DNA of 17,360 bases from an uncultured Eubacteriales bacterium (GCA_900552255.1 URZF01000013.1:1-17360); one strand, 5' to 3'. Shown: positions 10,012-17,360, counted from the first letter of the stretch. The notes: a model not told the origin generated them from the letters alone. A program made the numbers and translations.

Positions 10012-10162
10012 GACTTTTTTTCAATTTGTGAAAAAATATCGGCGTATCCTGTCAATTTTTTTATATAAGCTTAAAAGGGCGAACGGATTCCATAACGCAT
10101 TGGCAAAATTGAACGCCGATATGGGAAAATCAGGATTCGCTTATATTTCCGTGCAAACAAGG
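10012..10162. other. Divergent intergenic core with a 10-bp inverted repeat
   Basis: This stretch lies between the divergent -35 boxes of leuA and the oxidoreductase operon. It is AT-rich, and a 72-codon frame from GTG at 10028 shows no recognisable protein features. The one clear structure is ATATCGGCGT at 10036-10045 repeated in inverse as ACGCCGATAT at 10113-10122, with 67 nt between them. I see no gene. Confidence 0.5.
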
Positions 10163-10191
10163 TTGACTTTTAAGAAGCGGAAGAGTATAAT
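10163..10191 (+). promoter_or_regulatory. Sigma-A promoter of the oxidoreductase-mgtC-proBAC unit
   Basis: TTGACT (10163-10168), a 17-nt spacer and a perfect TATAAT (10186-10191) lie about 84 nt upstream of the GlpA-like ATG. Transcription should start near 10198. The roughly 77-nt leader shows no obvious riboswitch or terminator. Confidence 0.85.
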
Positions 10192-10261
10192 AAAACATTA
10201 TATAAGATTTATAGATCATGAAATTCAAAACCGATTTGCAGAATAAACGGAGAATTTCATC

Positions 10262-10266
10262 AGGAG
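10262..10266 (+). promoter_or_regulatory. Ribosome binding site of the GlpA-like gene
   Basis: AGGAG lies 8 nt before the ATG at 10275. It favours that start over an in-frame ATG at 10218, which has no comparable site and would add 19 residues before the FAD-binding fold. Confidence 0.8.
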
Positions 10267-10274
10267 TTGCTATC

Positions 10275-11714
10275 ATGACGGAAAAATCATATGACGTAAT
10301 CATCATCGGCGGCGGTGTTGTCGGTGCGGCGGCAGCGAGAGAATTGTCCCGCTATGAGCTGTCCGTGTGTCTTTTGGAGAAGGAGGAGGATGTATGCTCC
10401 GGAACCTCCAAGGCGAACAGCGCCATCGTTCACGCGGGCTTCGACGCTCTTCCGGGGACCTTAAAGGCCAAGTTCAACGTGCAGGGAAATGCGATGATGG
10501 ACGAGCTCGCACAGGAGCTTTCCTTTGAATTTAGGCGAAACGGCTCGCTCGTCCTCTGCTTTTCGGACGAGGATATGCCGAAGCTCGGAGAGCTTTACCG
10601 ACGCGGTATTCAGAACGGCGTTCCGGATATTCAGATTCTCACGGGGAACGACGTGCGGAAAATGGAGCCGAACCTCACGGACGAGGTCGTGGCGGCGCTT
10701 TACGCGCCCACGGGCGGCATTGTCTGTCCGTTCGGGCTGACCATCGCGCTTGCGGAAAACGCCTGTGACAACGGTGCGGAGTTTCGATTCGACACAGAGG
10801 TGCTCGGCATCCGCAGGAATGCGGAAAACGGATATGAAATCGATACGACGGATGGCACCTATACCGCAAAATATGTCGTCAATGCGGCGGGCGTCCATTC
10901 GGATGAGATTCATAATATGGTAAGCGGGAAAAAGCTTCATATCACGCCTCGCAAGGGCGATTACTGCCTGCTCGACAAAGAGGCGGGAGGGCACGTTTCT
11001 TCCACGATTTTTCAGCTTCCGGGCAAATACGGAAAAGGCGTTTTGGTTTCGCCTACCGTACATGGAAATCTCTTGATCGGACCGACCGCGACGGACGTCG
11101 AGGACAAAGAAGATACGGCGACGACGGCGGCGGAGCTTGCAGACGTTGTGGCAAAATCCGCCGTCAGCGTAAAGAACATCCCGTATCGACTTACGATTAC
11201 CTCTTTTTCCGGCGTGCGCGCGCATGAGGACGGCGATGATTTTATTGTTGGAGAGGCTTCGGACGCACCGGGCTTTTTCGACGCCGCGGGCATCGAATCG
11301 CCGGGGCTTTCCTCGGCGCCGGCCATCGGTCTGTATCTTGCCGAACAGATCGCGGCGAAGTCCGGCGCGGAAAAGAAGAAAAGCTTCAATCCCAAGAGAA
11401 AGGGCTTTGTGAAGCTCGCGGAAAAGAGCTTTGAGGAGCGCGCGGCGCTGATCCGCGAAAATCCGCTTTACGGCGTGATCGTATGCCGCTGCATGCAGAT
11501 CAGCGAAGGGGAGATCGTGGATGCGATCCGCCGCACGCCGGGCGCGCGTTCGCTCGACGGGATCAAGCGCCGTGTGCGTCAGGGTATGGGACGCTGTCAG
11601 GCGGGCTTCTGTACCCCCAAAACGATGGAGATCCTTTCGAGAGAGACGGGGATTCCGATGGAAAAGATCTGCAAGAACAGGGACGGCTCCGAAATGCTGT
11701 CGGAAAAGATGTGA
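10275..11714 (+). CDS. GlpA-like FAD-dependent oxidoreductase with C-terminal BFD [2Fe-2S] domain
   Basis: This 479-aa protein begins with a DAO-type FAD fold: DVIIIGGGVVGAAAARELSR with the dinucleotide glycines at residues 12-17. It then has NSAIVHAGFDALPGTLKAKF, a motif of the anaerobic glycerol-3-phosphate dehydrogenase GlpA family. The C-terminal part is a BFD-like [2Fe-2S] domain with ligand pattern Cys404-x-Cys406 and Cys441-x4-Cys446. The family oxidises glycerol-3-phosphate to dihydroxyacetone phosphate and passes electrons on. Here the next two genes would form the other subunits, as GlpB/GlpC do in E. coli, though neither resembles those strictly. Related DAO/HcnB pairs instead oxidise proline or hydroxyproline, which matters because proBAC lies in the same unit. 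No glpK or glpF is in the window. The fold and cofactors are clear; the substrate is inferred. Confidence 0.85.
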   Translation: MTEKSYDVIIIGGGVVGAAAARELSRYELSVCLLEKEEDVCSGTSKANSAIVHAGFDALPGTLKAKFNVQGNAMMDELAQELSFEFRRNGSLVLCFSDEDMPKLGELYRRGIQNGVPDIQILTGNDVRKMEPNLTDEVVAALYAPTGGIVCPFGLTIALAENACDNGAEFRFDTEVLGIRRNAENGYEIDTTDGTYTAKYVVNAAGVHSDEIHNMVSGKKLHITPRKGDYCLLDKEAGGHVSSTIFQLPGKYGKGVLVSPTVHGNLLIGPTATDVEDKEDTATTAAELADVVAKSAVSVKNIPYRLTITSFSGVRAHEDGDDFIVGEASDAPGFFDAAGIESPGLSSAPAIGLYLAEQIAAKSGAEKKKSFNPKRKGFVKLAEKSFEERAALIRENPLYGVIVCRCMQISEGEIVDAIRRTPGARSLDGIKRRVRQGMGRCQAGFCTPKTMEILSRETGIPMEKICKNRDGSEMLSEKM

Positions 11715-11725
11715 GGTGGCGGAGA

Positions 11726-12991
11726 ATGCAGCAGTATGATATTGTCGTGATAGGCGGCGGGCCTGCGGGACTTGCCGCGGCGATCGCCGCGAAAAAGGCG
11801 GGCGCCAAGAATCTCGTTGTTTTGGAAAGAGACGCGATGCTGGGCGGGATTCTCAACCAATGTATCCACAATGGCTTTGGGCTCCATACCTTCAAGGAGG
11901 AGCTGACCGGCCCCGAATATGCCGCGCGTTATATCGAGGAGGCGGCGAAGCTCGAAATCCCGTATAAGCTGGGCGCGATGGCGCTTTCCGTCAGTCCGGA
12001 GAAAGAGATCACTTATATCAGCGGGGAAGAGGGGATCCAGAAGATCTCCGCAAAGGCGGTTATTTTGGCGATGGGCTGTCGGGAACGTCCGCGCGGCGCC
12101 TTGAATATACCGGGCTTCCGGCCGGCGGGCATTTATTCCGCGGGGACCGCGCAGAGACTGATGAACATCGAAGGCTACCATGTCGGCCGCAAGGTCGTCA
12201 TTCTCGGTTCCGGGGATATCGGTCTTATCATGGCGAGAAGAATGACGCTCGAGGGCGCAAAGGTCGAAGTCGTAGCGGAGCTGATGCCGTATTCGGGCGG
12301 ACTCAAACGGAATATCGTCCAATGTCTCGACGATTACGGGATTCCGCTCAAGCTGAGCCATACCGTTGTTGGGATAGAAGGCAAGGAAAGGCTTACCGGT
12401 GTGACGATCGCGGCGGTCGATGAGAATCGGCATCCGATCCCCGGTACGGAGGAGCATTACGACTGCGATACGCTTCTGCTTTCCGTCGGACTGATCCCCG
12501 AAAACGAGCTGACGCGGGAGATCGGCGCCGCCATGAGCCGCGTGACCTCCGGTCCCGAGGTGGACGACCGGCTTCAAACCGGCGTTTCCGGCATATTTGC
12601 CTGCGGAAACGTGCTTCATGTGCATGATTTGGTCGATCATGTATCCGAGGAGGCGACGCTTGCGGGAGAGAACGCGGCGGCCTACGTGCTGTCGGAGAAG
12701 GATACGGAAGCTTCACATAAAGCGACAGTCATGGCGGAGAACGGCGTTCGGTATACCGTTCCTCAAAGCATCGATATCGCGAATATGAGAGAGACGGTGA
12801 CGGTGCGGTTCCGCGTCGCGGATATTTACCGCGACCGTTCGATTGCCGTTTACTACGACGGAAAAAAAGTGATGAGCAGAAGGAAAAAAGTGATGGCGCC
12901 GGGAGAAATGGAGCAGGTCGTTTTGAAAAAATCAAGCTTTGCAGCGTTTCCCGAGTTGAAAGAAATCAAGATCCGCACGGAGGTGGAATGA
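11726..12991 (+). CDS. HcnB-like FAD/NAD(P)-dependent oxidoreductase
   Basis: This 421-aa protein is a pyridine-nucleotide-disulfide-oxidoreductase fold enzyme. It has an FAD-binding GGGPAG (10-15), a second Rossmann motif LGSGDIGLIMA (160-170), and the C-terminal FAD motif GIFACGNVLHVHDLVDHV (289-306). It lacks the CxxxxC redox disulfide of classical members and instead has Cys46 in LNQCIHNGFG and GCRERPR (117-123), as in the family of HcnB, sarcosine oxidase alpha and GlpA-associated subunits. In Clostridia such a gene follows the GlpA-like one and probably links the substrate-oxidising flavin to a pyridine nucleotide or the Fe-S partner. The start at 11726 is chosen because AGGTGG, overlapping the upstream TGA, lies 6 nt before it. 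The frame is open further upstream only inside the preceding gene. The exact acceptor is unknown. Confidence 0.85.
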   Translation: MQQYDIVVIGGGPAGLAAAIAAKKAGAKNLVVLERDAMLGGILNQCIHNGFGLHTFKEELTGPEYAARYIEEAAKLEIPYKLGAMALSVSPEKEITYISGEEGIQKISAKAVILAMGCRERPRGALNIPGFRPAGIYSAGTAQRLMNIEGYHVGRKVVILGSGDIGLIMARRMTLEGAKVEVVAELMPYSGGLKRNIVQCLDDYGIPLKLSHTVVGIEGKERLTGVTIAAVDENRHPIPGTEEHYDCDTLLLSVGLIPENELTREIGAAMSRVTSGPEVDDRLQTGVSGIFACGNVLHVHDLVDHVSEEATLAGENAAAYVLSEKDTEASHKATVMAENGVRYTVPQSIDIANMRETVTVRFRVADIYRDRSIAVYYDGKKVMSRRKKVMAPGEMEQVVLKKSSFAAFPELKEIKIRTEVE

Positions 12992-12992
12992 G

Positions 12993-13379
12993 ATGGAGAC
13001 GAGAAATCTGATCTGCATCGGATGCCCGATGGGGTGTCCGCTTACCGTGACGATCGACGGGGAGAGCATCGCCGTTTCCGGCAATACCTGCCCGCATGGC
13101 GCGGAATATGCGAAAAAGGAAGTGACAAATCCCACGAGGGTTGTGACCTCGTCCGTCGGTATATCGGGGGCGGGAATCGCCCGCGTGTCCGTTAAAACGG
13201 CAAGCGATGTACCGAAAGATAAAATCTTCGACTGCATGCGGGAGATCCGCGGAACCACCGTAAAGGCGCCGATCCGTATCGGGGATATCATCATCCGCAA
13301 CTGCGCCGGCACCGGCGTGGATGTCATTGCCACGAAAAATGTTCCCGCGGTATCGGAATCCCCGAAAGCAGACTTATAA
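12993..13379 (+). CDS. DUF1667 small cysteine-motif protein
   Basis: This 128-aa protein begins with a cysteine cluster, Cys8-x2-Cys11-x3-Cys15, followed by Cys33 in NTCPHGAEYA. This matches the DUF1667 family that accompanies GlpA-like and HcnB-like genes in Bacillota. Four cysteines suit an Fe-S cluster or zinc site. The rest is a compact beta-rich region with many Val and Ile and no membrane segment. It starts one base after the preceding stop (TGA G ATG), which argues for coupled translation and a fixed ratio with the HcnB-like subunit. The likely role is the third, electron-transferring subunit of the complex, but this is inferred from context. No biochemical function is established for the family that I can cite. 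A short hairpin spans its stop codon without a U-run. Confidence 0.8.
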   Translation: METRNLICIGCPMGCPLTVTIDGESIAVSGNTCPHGAEYAKKEVTNPTRVVTSSVGISGAGIARVSVKTASDVPKDKIFDCMREIRGTTVKAPIRIGDIIIRNCAGTGVDVIATKNVPAVSESPKADL

Positions 13380-13431
13380 AAATCTGCGTTCCTTTGCGGT
13401 CGGAGAATGAAAAAGAAAGGATCGTATTGAT

Positions 13432-14127
13432 ATGAATATCTGGAATTGGTTTGTCGATACGACGGCCGGATGGAGCACGCTCGGCGTTGTCTTTCGCTTG
13501 CTGTCCGCATTGATTGTCGGGCTTACCGTCGGCATCGACCGCGAAATGAAACGGCGCGGCGCCGGTATCAAAACCCATGTGCTGGTCTGCCTTGGCGCCG
13601 CGCTCGTCATGATCACCAGTCAATATCTGCTGGAAAATTTCGACGGCAGCACGGATATCTCCCGTATGGGCGCTCAGGTCATCAGCGGCGTCGGCTTTCT
13701 TGGCGTCGGCACGATTATCGTGACGGGACGCAATCAGGTGCGGGGTCTCACGACGGCGGCGAGCCTATGGGTATGCGCCTGCGTCGGACTGGCGGCGGGA
13801 GCCGGGTACATAGAGGGCGTTCTTATCACGCTTGCGCTGCTGATTTTTACGCTGCGCATCCTCGGCAAGCTGGACGTTGTGGTTCATCGTCATGCCAAGG
13901 TTTTTGATTTATATTTGGAATTTATCGACAATAAGGGACTTACGCAGTTTGTCGAGAAAATGCGGGAAGAACGTCACAAGATATCCATGCTGCAAATCGG
14001 AAAGGGCGACGTCAACGAGGGCCCGAACGCAGTGGTGAGCTTGGAGATTCAGGATCATGCCAAGCGGGCAACCTTGCTTGACGACATTCGCTGCTTGGAA
14101 TATGTGCGTTTTGTGGAGGAGCTTTGA
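13432..14127 (+). CDS. MgtC/SapB family membrane protein
   Basis: This 231-aa protein has about five hydrophobic segments (roughly 16-35, 47-66, 80-98, 107-123, 126-144). It carries family motifs LLSALIVGLTVGIDREMKRR, GIKTHVLVCLGAALVM, ISGVGFLGVGTI and GLTTAASLWVCACVGLAAGAG. A soluble C-terminal domain (about 150-231) follows, ACT-like in larger family members. MgtC proteins are inner-membrane proteins that act in adaptation to low magnesium and acid, in Salmonella by inhibiting the F1Fo ATP synthase. Most environmental homologues are uncharacterised. It lies 52 nt after DUF1667 and 33 nt before proB without a visible terminator or promoter, so it is probably cotranscribed with proline synthesis. 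AAAGGA precedes the ATG at about 10 nt. The family is clear; the role here is unknown. Confidence 0.85.
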   Translation: MNIWNWFVDTTAGWSTLGVVFRLLSALIVGLTVGIDREMKRRGAGIKTHVLVCLGAALVMITSQYLLENFDGSTDISRMGAQVISGVGFLGVGTIIVTGRNQVRGLTTAASLWVCACVGLAAGAGYIEGVLITLALLIFTLRILGKLDVVVHRHAKVFDLYLEFIDNKGLTQFVEKMREERHKISMLQIGKGDVNEGPNAVVSLEIQDHAKRATLLDDIRCLEYVRFVEEL

Positions 14128-14160
14128 TCCGCACAAGAGAAGAAAGGGAGCAATCACACC

Positions 14161-14934
14161 ATGAGAATCGTAATCAAAATCGGAACCTCAACGCTTGCCT
14201 ATGAAACGGGGCTTCTGAATATCCGCCGTGTGGAGGAGCTGTGCCGGGTCATGAGCGATCTCAAAAATGCGGGAAATGAGATCATTTTGATCTCCTCCGG
14301 CGCCATCGGCATGGGAGTCGGAAAGCTCGGACTGAAAAGCCGGCCGGCCGATATTCCCACGAAGCAAGCGGCGGCGGCCGTCGGACAGTGCGAATTGATG
14401 TATACCTATGACAAGCTTTTTGGAGAATACAATCATACGGTGGCACAGATCCTTTTGACGGGCGAGGATATCGAAAATAAAAGCCGCTGTGAGAATTTCC
14501 GCAATACGATTTTCCGCCTGCTCGCGCTGGGCACACTTCCGATCATCAACGAGAACGATACCGTTGCGACGGATGAGATCGTCATCGGGGACAACGATAC
14601 GCTGGCGGCGATCGTCGCGGCCAATGCGGATGCGGATCTTCTTGTCTTGCTTTCGGATATCGACGGGCTATATACGAGCGATCCGCATAAGCATCCGGAT
14701 GCGGAGCTTCTTCCCGTAGTGGATCAGCTGACGCCTGAGATCCTGTCTCTCGCGGAGGGAAAGGGGACGGCGCTCGGCACCGGCGGCATGAAAACCAAGC
14801 TTCATGCGGCGAAAATCGCGATGGACGCCGGAATTGATATGATCATCGCAAACGGCGCGGAGCCTATGGTCTTATATAATATTGTGGACGGAAAAAGCTT
14901 CGGGACGCGCTTCGTCGGAAGGCGGACGATATGA
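14161..14934 (+). CDS. proB: Glutamate 5-kinase, short form without PUA domain
   Basis: ProB phosphorylates glutamate to gamma-glutamyl phosphate, the first and normally proline-inhibited step of proline synthesis. The 257 residues form a complete amino-acid-kinase domain: VIKIGTSTL (4-12), [11 protein letters not shown] (44-54), [11 protein letters not shown] (129-139), IGDNDTLAA (142-150), [13 protein letters not shown] (163-175) and LGTGGMKTK (205-213). The C-terminal PUA domain of the 367-aa E. coli enzyme is absent, as in a number of other bacteria, so it is a natural short form rather than a truncation. The start follows AAGGGAG at about 8 nt. It overlaps proA by 4 bp (ATGA), which suits translational coupling and handing the labile acyl phosphate to ProA. 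Confidence 0.96.
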   Translation: MRIVIKIGTSTLAYETGLLNIRRVEELCRVMSDLKNAGNEIILISSGAIGMGVGKLGLKSRPADIPTKQAAAAVGQCELMYTYDKLFGEYNHTVAQILLTGEDIENKSRCENFRNTIFRLLALGTLPIINENDTVATDEIVIGDNDTLAAIVAANADADLLVLLSDIDGLYTSDPHKHPDAELLPVVDQLTPEILSLAEGKGTALGTGGMKTKLHAAKIAMDAGIDMIIANGAEPMVLYNIVDGKSFGTRFVGRRTI

Positions 14935-16187
14935 AAACGTCGGAAATTTTGCTGGAAGCCAAAAAGGTCAAGGGCGCGCTTGGCGCTCTTTCCGCCGACG
15001 ACAAAAACTGTGCGCTCATGGCTATGGCGGATGCGCTTATCGGGAACGACGATGAGATTTTAGCGGCAAACCATGAGGATGTCGAAAATGCGAGGGAGCA
15101 TATTTCCTCGGTCATGCTGGACCGTCTGATTCTGAATCGGGAGCGCATTGCGGCGATGGCGGAGGGTATCCGAAGCGTCGCGGCGTTGGAGGATCCTATC
15201 GGCCGCATTCTCTCCCAAACGACAAGACCAAACGGACTTATCATTGAAAAGATTTCGGTTCCGCTCGGCGTTGTGGCGATCATTTATGAAAGCCGACCGA
15301 ATGTGACCTCGGATGCGGCGGCGCTGTGCCTCAAAAGCGGAAATGTCTGTGTTCTGCGCAGCGGCAAGGAGGCGTTTGCCTCCGCTCATGCGATCGTGGC
15401 CGCCATGCGGCGCGGACTCTCGGTTTGTGGACTTCCGCGCGAACTTATCAATATCATCGACGATACCTCGAGGGACGGTGCGCGGGAGCTGATGCACGCG
15501 CGAGGCTTTGTCGATCTGCTGATTCCGCGCGGCGGCGCGGGACTTATCCGCGCCTGTGTGGAAAACGCGACCGTTCCCTGCATTGAAACCGGTACCGGCA
15601 TTTGTCATATTTACGTCGATAAAAGCGCGGATTTCGATATGGCGCTTTCCATTATAGAAAACGCCAAAACAAGCCGCCCTTCCGTCTGCAACGCTGCGGA
15701 GGTGTGCCTCGTGCATCGGGAGATCGCGGCGGATTTTCTTCCGAGGCTGCGGGAAGTATTGGTCGAAAAGCGGCAGAGAGAGGGAAAAACGCCGGTCGAA
15801 TTGCGGCTCGATTCTTCCGCGTTGGAGATGATTGCGGGAACGCCGGCGGGCGATGCGGATTTTGACACCGAGTTTTTGGATTATATCATGGCGGTTGCGG
15901 TCGTCGACGATGTATATGCCGCGGCGGAGCATATCGCGCGTCACTCCACCGGACACAGCGAGGCTATCATTGCCGAGGACAAGGCGGTTCAAAAGATTTT
16001 TACCTCTTTTGTCGACAGTGCCGCGGTATATATCAATGCGTCCACCCGTTTCACGGATGGGGGAGAATTCGGGCTTGGCTGCGAAATGGGGATTTCCACG
16101 CAGAAGCTTCATGCGCGCGGTCCGATGGGACTTGCGGAGCTCACATCATATCAATATCGAATTACCGGAAACGGGCAAATCCGATGA
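14931..16187 (+). CDS. proA: Gamma-glutamyl phosphate reductase
   Basis: ProA (418 aa, full length) reduces gamma-glutamyl phosphate with NADPH to glutamate 5-semialdehyde, which cyclises to pyrroline-5-carboxylate. It is an aldehyde-dehydrogenase-fold enzyme. Visible motifs are [58 protein letters not shown], and the active-site [14 protein letters not shown] with catalytic Cys253. The C-terminus has HSTGHSEAI and [20 protein letters not shown], both family signatures. The start overlaps the proB stop as ATGA, and the stop overlaps the next in-frame ATG in the same way. It is the middle gene of proB-proA-proC, which together carry out the whole glutamate-to-proline route. Confidence 0.97.
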   Translation: MKTSEILLEAKKVKGALGALSADDKNCALMAMADALIGNDDEILAANHEDVENAREHISSVMLDRLILNRERIAAMAEGIRSVAALEDPIGRILSQTTRPNGLIIEKISVPLGVVAIIYESRPNVTSDAAALCLKSGNVCVLRSGKEAFASAHAIVAAMRRGLSVCGLPRELINIIDDTSRDGARELMHARGFVDLLIPRGGAGLIRACVENATVPCIETGTGICHIYVDKSADFDMALSIIENAKTSRPSVCNAAEVCLVHREIAADFLPRLREVLVEKRQREGKTPVELRLDSSALEMIAGTPAGDADFDTEFLDYIMAVAVVDDVYAAAEHIARHSTGHSEAIIAEDKAVQKIFTSFVDSAAVYINASTRFTDGGEFGLGCEMGISTQKLHARGPMGLAELTSYQYRITGNGQIR

Positions 16188-16194
16188 ATATAAA

Positions 16195-16199
16195 AGGAG
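16195..16199 (+). promoter_or_regulatory. Ribosome binding site of proC
   Basis: AGGAG lies 8 nt before the ATG at 16208 and supports that start. The alternative ATG at 16184 overlaps the proA stop and would add eight residues not expected before the Rossmann fold. Confidence 0.75.
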
Positions 16200-16207
16200 A
16201 AGCCTAT

Positions 16208-17017
16208 ATGGGATATCAATTTGGATTTATCGGCACCGGCAACATGGGCGGCGCTCTCGCTGCCGCCGTATGCAAACAGACAGGTTCCAAAGAGGTTCTG
16301 CTGTCCGATAAAACGGCCTCCAAAGCGGAAGCGCTTGCGGAAGCACTCGGATGCACGGCGTCGGATAGTCTCTCCGTGGCCGTGTCGTGCCGGTATATCT
16401 TTCTCGGCGTCAAGCCGCAGATGATGGAAGCGCTGTTTTCCGAAATCAGGCCGGTTCTTCGGAAGAGAACGGATCGTTTTGTTCTTGTGACCATGGCGGC
16501 GGGGCTTTCGATGGATACCATATCCGCTTTTTGCGGCGGGAATGTCCCGGTGATTCGGATAATGCCGAATACGCCGGTGGCTGTTGGGGAAGGCATGATT
16601 TTGTATACGGCAAATTCCCTTGTGACGGAAGCCGAGCTTGCCGATTTCGCGGAAGCGCTTTCCTTTGCTGGAAAAGCTGACCGTATCGAGGAGAACAAAA
16701 TCGATGCGGCAAGTGTGATTTCCGGCTGCGGACCTGCTTTCATGTTTATGTTTATCGAAGCGATGGAGAAGGCCGGCATCGCACTCGGCCTCGACGCGGA
16801 GCAGTCCCGCCTGTACGCGGAGCAGACGATGCTCGGCGCGGCAGCCCTCGCGCTTTCGACGGGAGAGACTCCGGAAGAGCTCAGAATCAAGGTGTGCAGT
16901 CCCGGCGGCACGACCATCGAGGGTGTGAAGAGCTTTGAGAAAAACGAGCTTGACGGAATCGTCGCCGAGGCCACTGCGGCATCGTACCGGAGAACGCTGG
17001 AGCTTGCGGGAAAGTAA
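16208..17017 (+). CDS. proC: Pyrroline-5-carboxylate reductase
   Basis: ProC reduces pyrroline-5-carboxylate to proline with NAD(P)H, the last step of the pathway. From the start at 16208 the protein has 269 residues, the usual family length. It opens with FGFIGTGNMGGAL (dinucleotide glycines 9-14), then FLGVKPQ (65-71), MPNTPVAVGEGM (119-130), SGCGPAFMFMFIEAMEKAG (172-190) and the signature VCSPGGTTIEGV (229-240). I chose 16208 over an in-frame ATG at 16184 because AGGAG is correctly spaced for it and the fold begins immediately after. The upstream ATG, overlapping the proA stop, could still be used for coupling. It is the last gene of the plus-strand unit and is followed by a strong terminator. 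Confidence 0.97.
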   Translation: MGYQFGFIGTGNMGGALAAAVCKQTGSKEVLLSDKTASKAEALAEALGCTASDSLSVAVSCRYIFLGVKPQMMEALFSEIRPVLRKRTDRFVLVTMAAGLSMDTISAFCGGNVPVIRIMPNTPVAVGEGMILYTANSLVTEAELADFAEALSFAGKADRIEENKIDAASVISGCGPAFMFMFIEAMEKAGIALGLDAEQSRLYAEQTMLGAAALALSTGETPEELRIKVCSPGGTTIEGVKSFEKNELDGIVAEATAASYRRTLELAGK

Positions 17018-17081
17018 AAGACATAAAAACGGCATCAGCCGACAAATCGGAATAGAGCGGCGGCCATATGGATGTAAGAGA

Positions 17082-17123
17082 AGATGGGTGTGAAGCAAAT
17101 TGCTTTATCACCCATCTTTTTTC
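17082..17123 (+). terminator. Intrinsic terminator after proC
   Basis: AGATGGGTG (17082-17090) pairs with CACCCATCT, and an inner AAGC/GCTT extension is separated by a small internal loop. A run of six T follows (17117-17122). It ends the plus-strand unit 65 nt after proC and insulates the downstream regulator gene. The region 17018-17081 before it holds no recognisable gene. Confidence 0.92.
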
Positions 17124-17195
17124 TATTATGTAATGAAATGCCTCTTTTCCTTTCTAATAGATACGATTTATTACAAAGAAAAAATAAAATACCTC

Positions 17196-17223
17196 TTGAC
17201 ATATTTACGAAATCGGATATAAT
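17196..17223 (+). promoter_or_regulatory. Sigma-A promoter of the MarR-family gene
   Basis: Perfect TTGACA (17196-17201) and TATAAT (17218-17223) are separated by 16 nt. The start site is expected near 17230. The spacer and part of the -10 are covered by the first copy of a repeated operator-like sequence. Confidence 0.9.
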
Positions 17224-17246
17224 GATATATATACGAAATCGGATAT
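17203..17246 (+). promoter_or_regulatory. Two repeated operator-like dyads over the MarR promoter
   Basis: TACGAAATCGGATAT occurs exactly twice, at 17206-17220 and 17232-17246, 26 bp apart. With flanking bases the second copy forms the imperfect palindrome ATATACGAAATCGGATAT (17229-17246), with one A/G mismatch between its arms. The first copy, ATTTACGAAATCGGATAT (17203-17220), has one further mismatch. Copy 1 covers the spacer and the start of the -10, and copy 2 covers the expected start site, as for repression of the gene's own promoter. Confidence 0.8.
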
Positions 17247-17259
17247 TTAGGAGGATGCC

Positions 17260-17360
17260 ATGCACAATTTACAAGCAAGAGAATTCACACATATTTCCGG
17301 AGAAATCGATTCTCTCTATCACGAAGCAGCAGTAAAAATCGGCGTTTCGGACAGTATTCT
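17260..17360 (+). CDS. MarR-family transcriptional regulator, N-terminus only
   Basis: Only the first 33 residues are in the window, and the gene runs off the right edge. They begin M-H-N-L-Q-A-R-E-F and continue through ISGEIDSLYHEAAVKIGVSD, which resembles the first dimerisation helix of clostridial MarR regulators (pattern LYHxAAxKxGxSDS). AGGAGG (17249-17254) lies 5 nt before the ATG at 17260. A nearer ATG at 17255 is in another frame that soon stops. The DNA-binding winged helix is not in view, so the family call rests on the N-terminus and on the two palindromic operator-like sites in its promoter. It may head an efflux or transporter operon to the right, but that is a guess. Confidence 0.65.
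   Translation, partial: MHNLQAREFTHISGEIDSLYHEAAVKIGVSDSI

Noticed and set aside
10028..10246. Small basic ORF of 72 codons between the divergent promoters
   Set aside because: It spans the -35 and -10 of the oxidoreductase promoter, begins at GTG without a convincing binding site, and resembles nothing I know.
10218..10274. In-frame upstream start for the GlpA-like protein
   Set aside because: No good binding site, and the added 19 residues precede the normal start of the FAD fold; AGGAG favours 10275.
11483..11725. Longer frame joining the GlpA-like end to the HcnB-like protein
   Set aside because: It lies in a shadow frame of the GlpA-like gene; the second protein starts naturally at 11726 before its GGGPAG motif.
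13368..13387. Possible terminator between DUF1667 and mgtC
   Set aside because: Only a 5-bp GCAGA/TCTGC stem with a 10-nt loop and no U-run afterwards, so it should not stop transcription.

Overview
The window looks like a chromosomal segment of a Clostridia-type Bacillota. The grounds are a T-box leader, strong AGGAGG-type ribosome binding sites, sigma-A promoters with TTGAC(A/T)/TATAAT-like boxes, and the three-gene set GlpA-like / HcnB-like / DUF1667 that is common in that class. By eye the GC content is moderate to fairly high. I cannot name a genus.

Layout, minus strand (about 10011 down to 107): one long operon, leuA-leuC-leuD-leuB-ilvB-ilvN-ilvC-ilvD. It has all the enzymes dedicated to leucine synthesis and the acetolactate-to-keto-acid steps shared by valine and isoleucine. 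Only the final transaminase (IlvE) and threonine dehydratase (IlvA) are absent. Genes are 1 to 71 nt apart or overlap. Transcription should start near 9977 from a promoter at 9983-10011. It then passes through a leucine-type T-box riboswitch with a CTC specifier candidate, a UGGU bulge, an antiterminator and a perfect 16-bp terminator stem. The operon should therefore open when uncharged tRNA-Leu accumulates. At the far left end, the 5' part of a lipoprotein gene reads convergently into the last codons of ilvD, which suggests a truncation or junction.

Layout, plus strand (10163 to 17123): a sigma-A promoter divergent from leuA drives a GlpA-like FAD oxidoreductase with a C-terminal [2Fe-2S] BFD domain, an HcnB-like FAD/NAD oxidoreductase and a small cysteine-motif DUF1667 protein. 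An MgtC/SapB membrane protein and the complete proline pathway proB-proA-proC follow. No terminator is visible between these genes, and a clear intrinsic terminator closes the unit at 17082-17123. The first three genes probably form an oxidoreductase complex of the anaerobic glycerol-3-phosphate dehydrogenase type. Their link to proline synthesis, and that of mgtC, is suggestive but unproven.

Right end: after the terminator, a strong promoter overlaps one of two repeated dyad operators and precedes the start of a MarR-family regulator that runs off the window, so it is probably autoregulated.

Most of the window is well-understood amino-acid biosynthesis. I see no defence system, mobile element, CRISPR array, tRNA or rRNA. 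The points most worth following up are the oxidoreductase/mgtC/proBAC grouping, the paired MarR operators, the broken lipoprotein junction, and several hairpins inside the ilv-leu operon.
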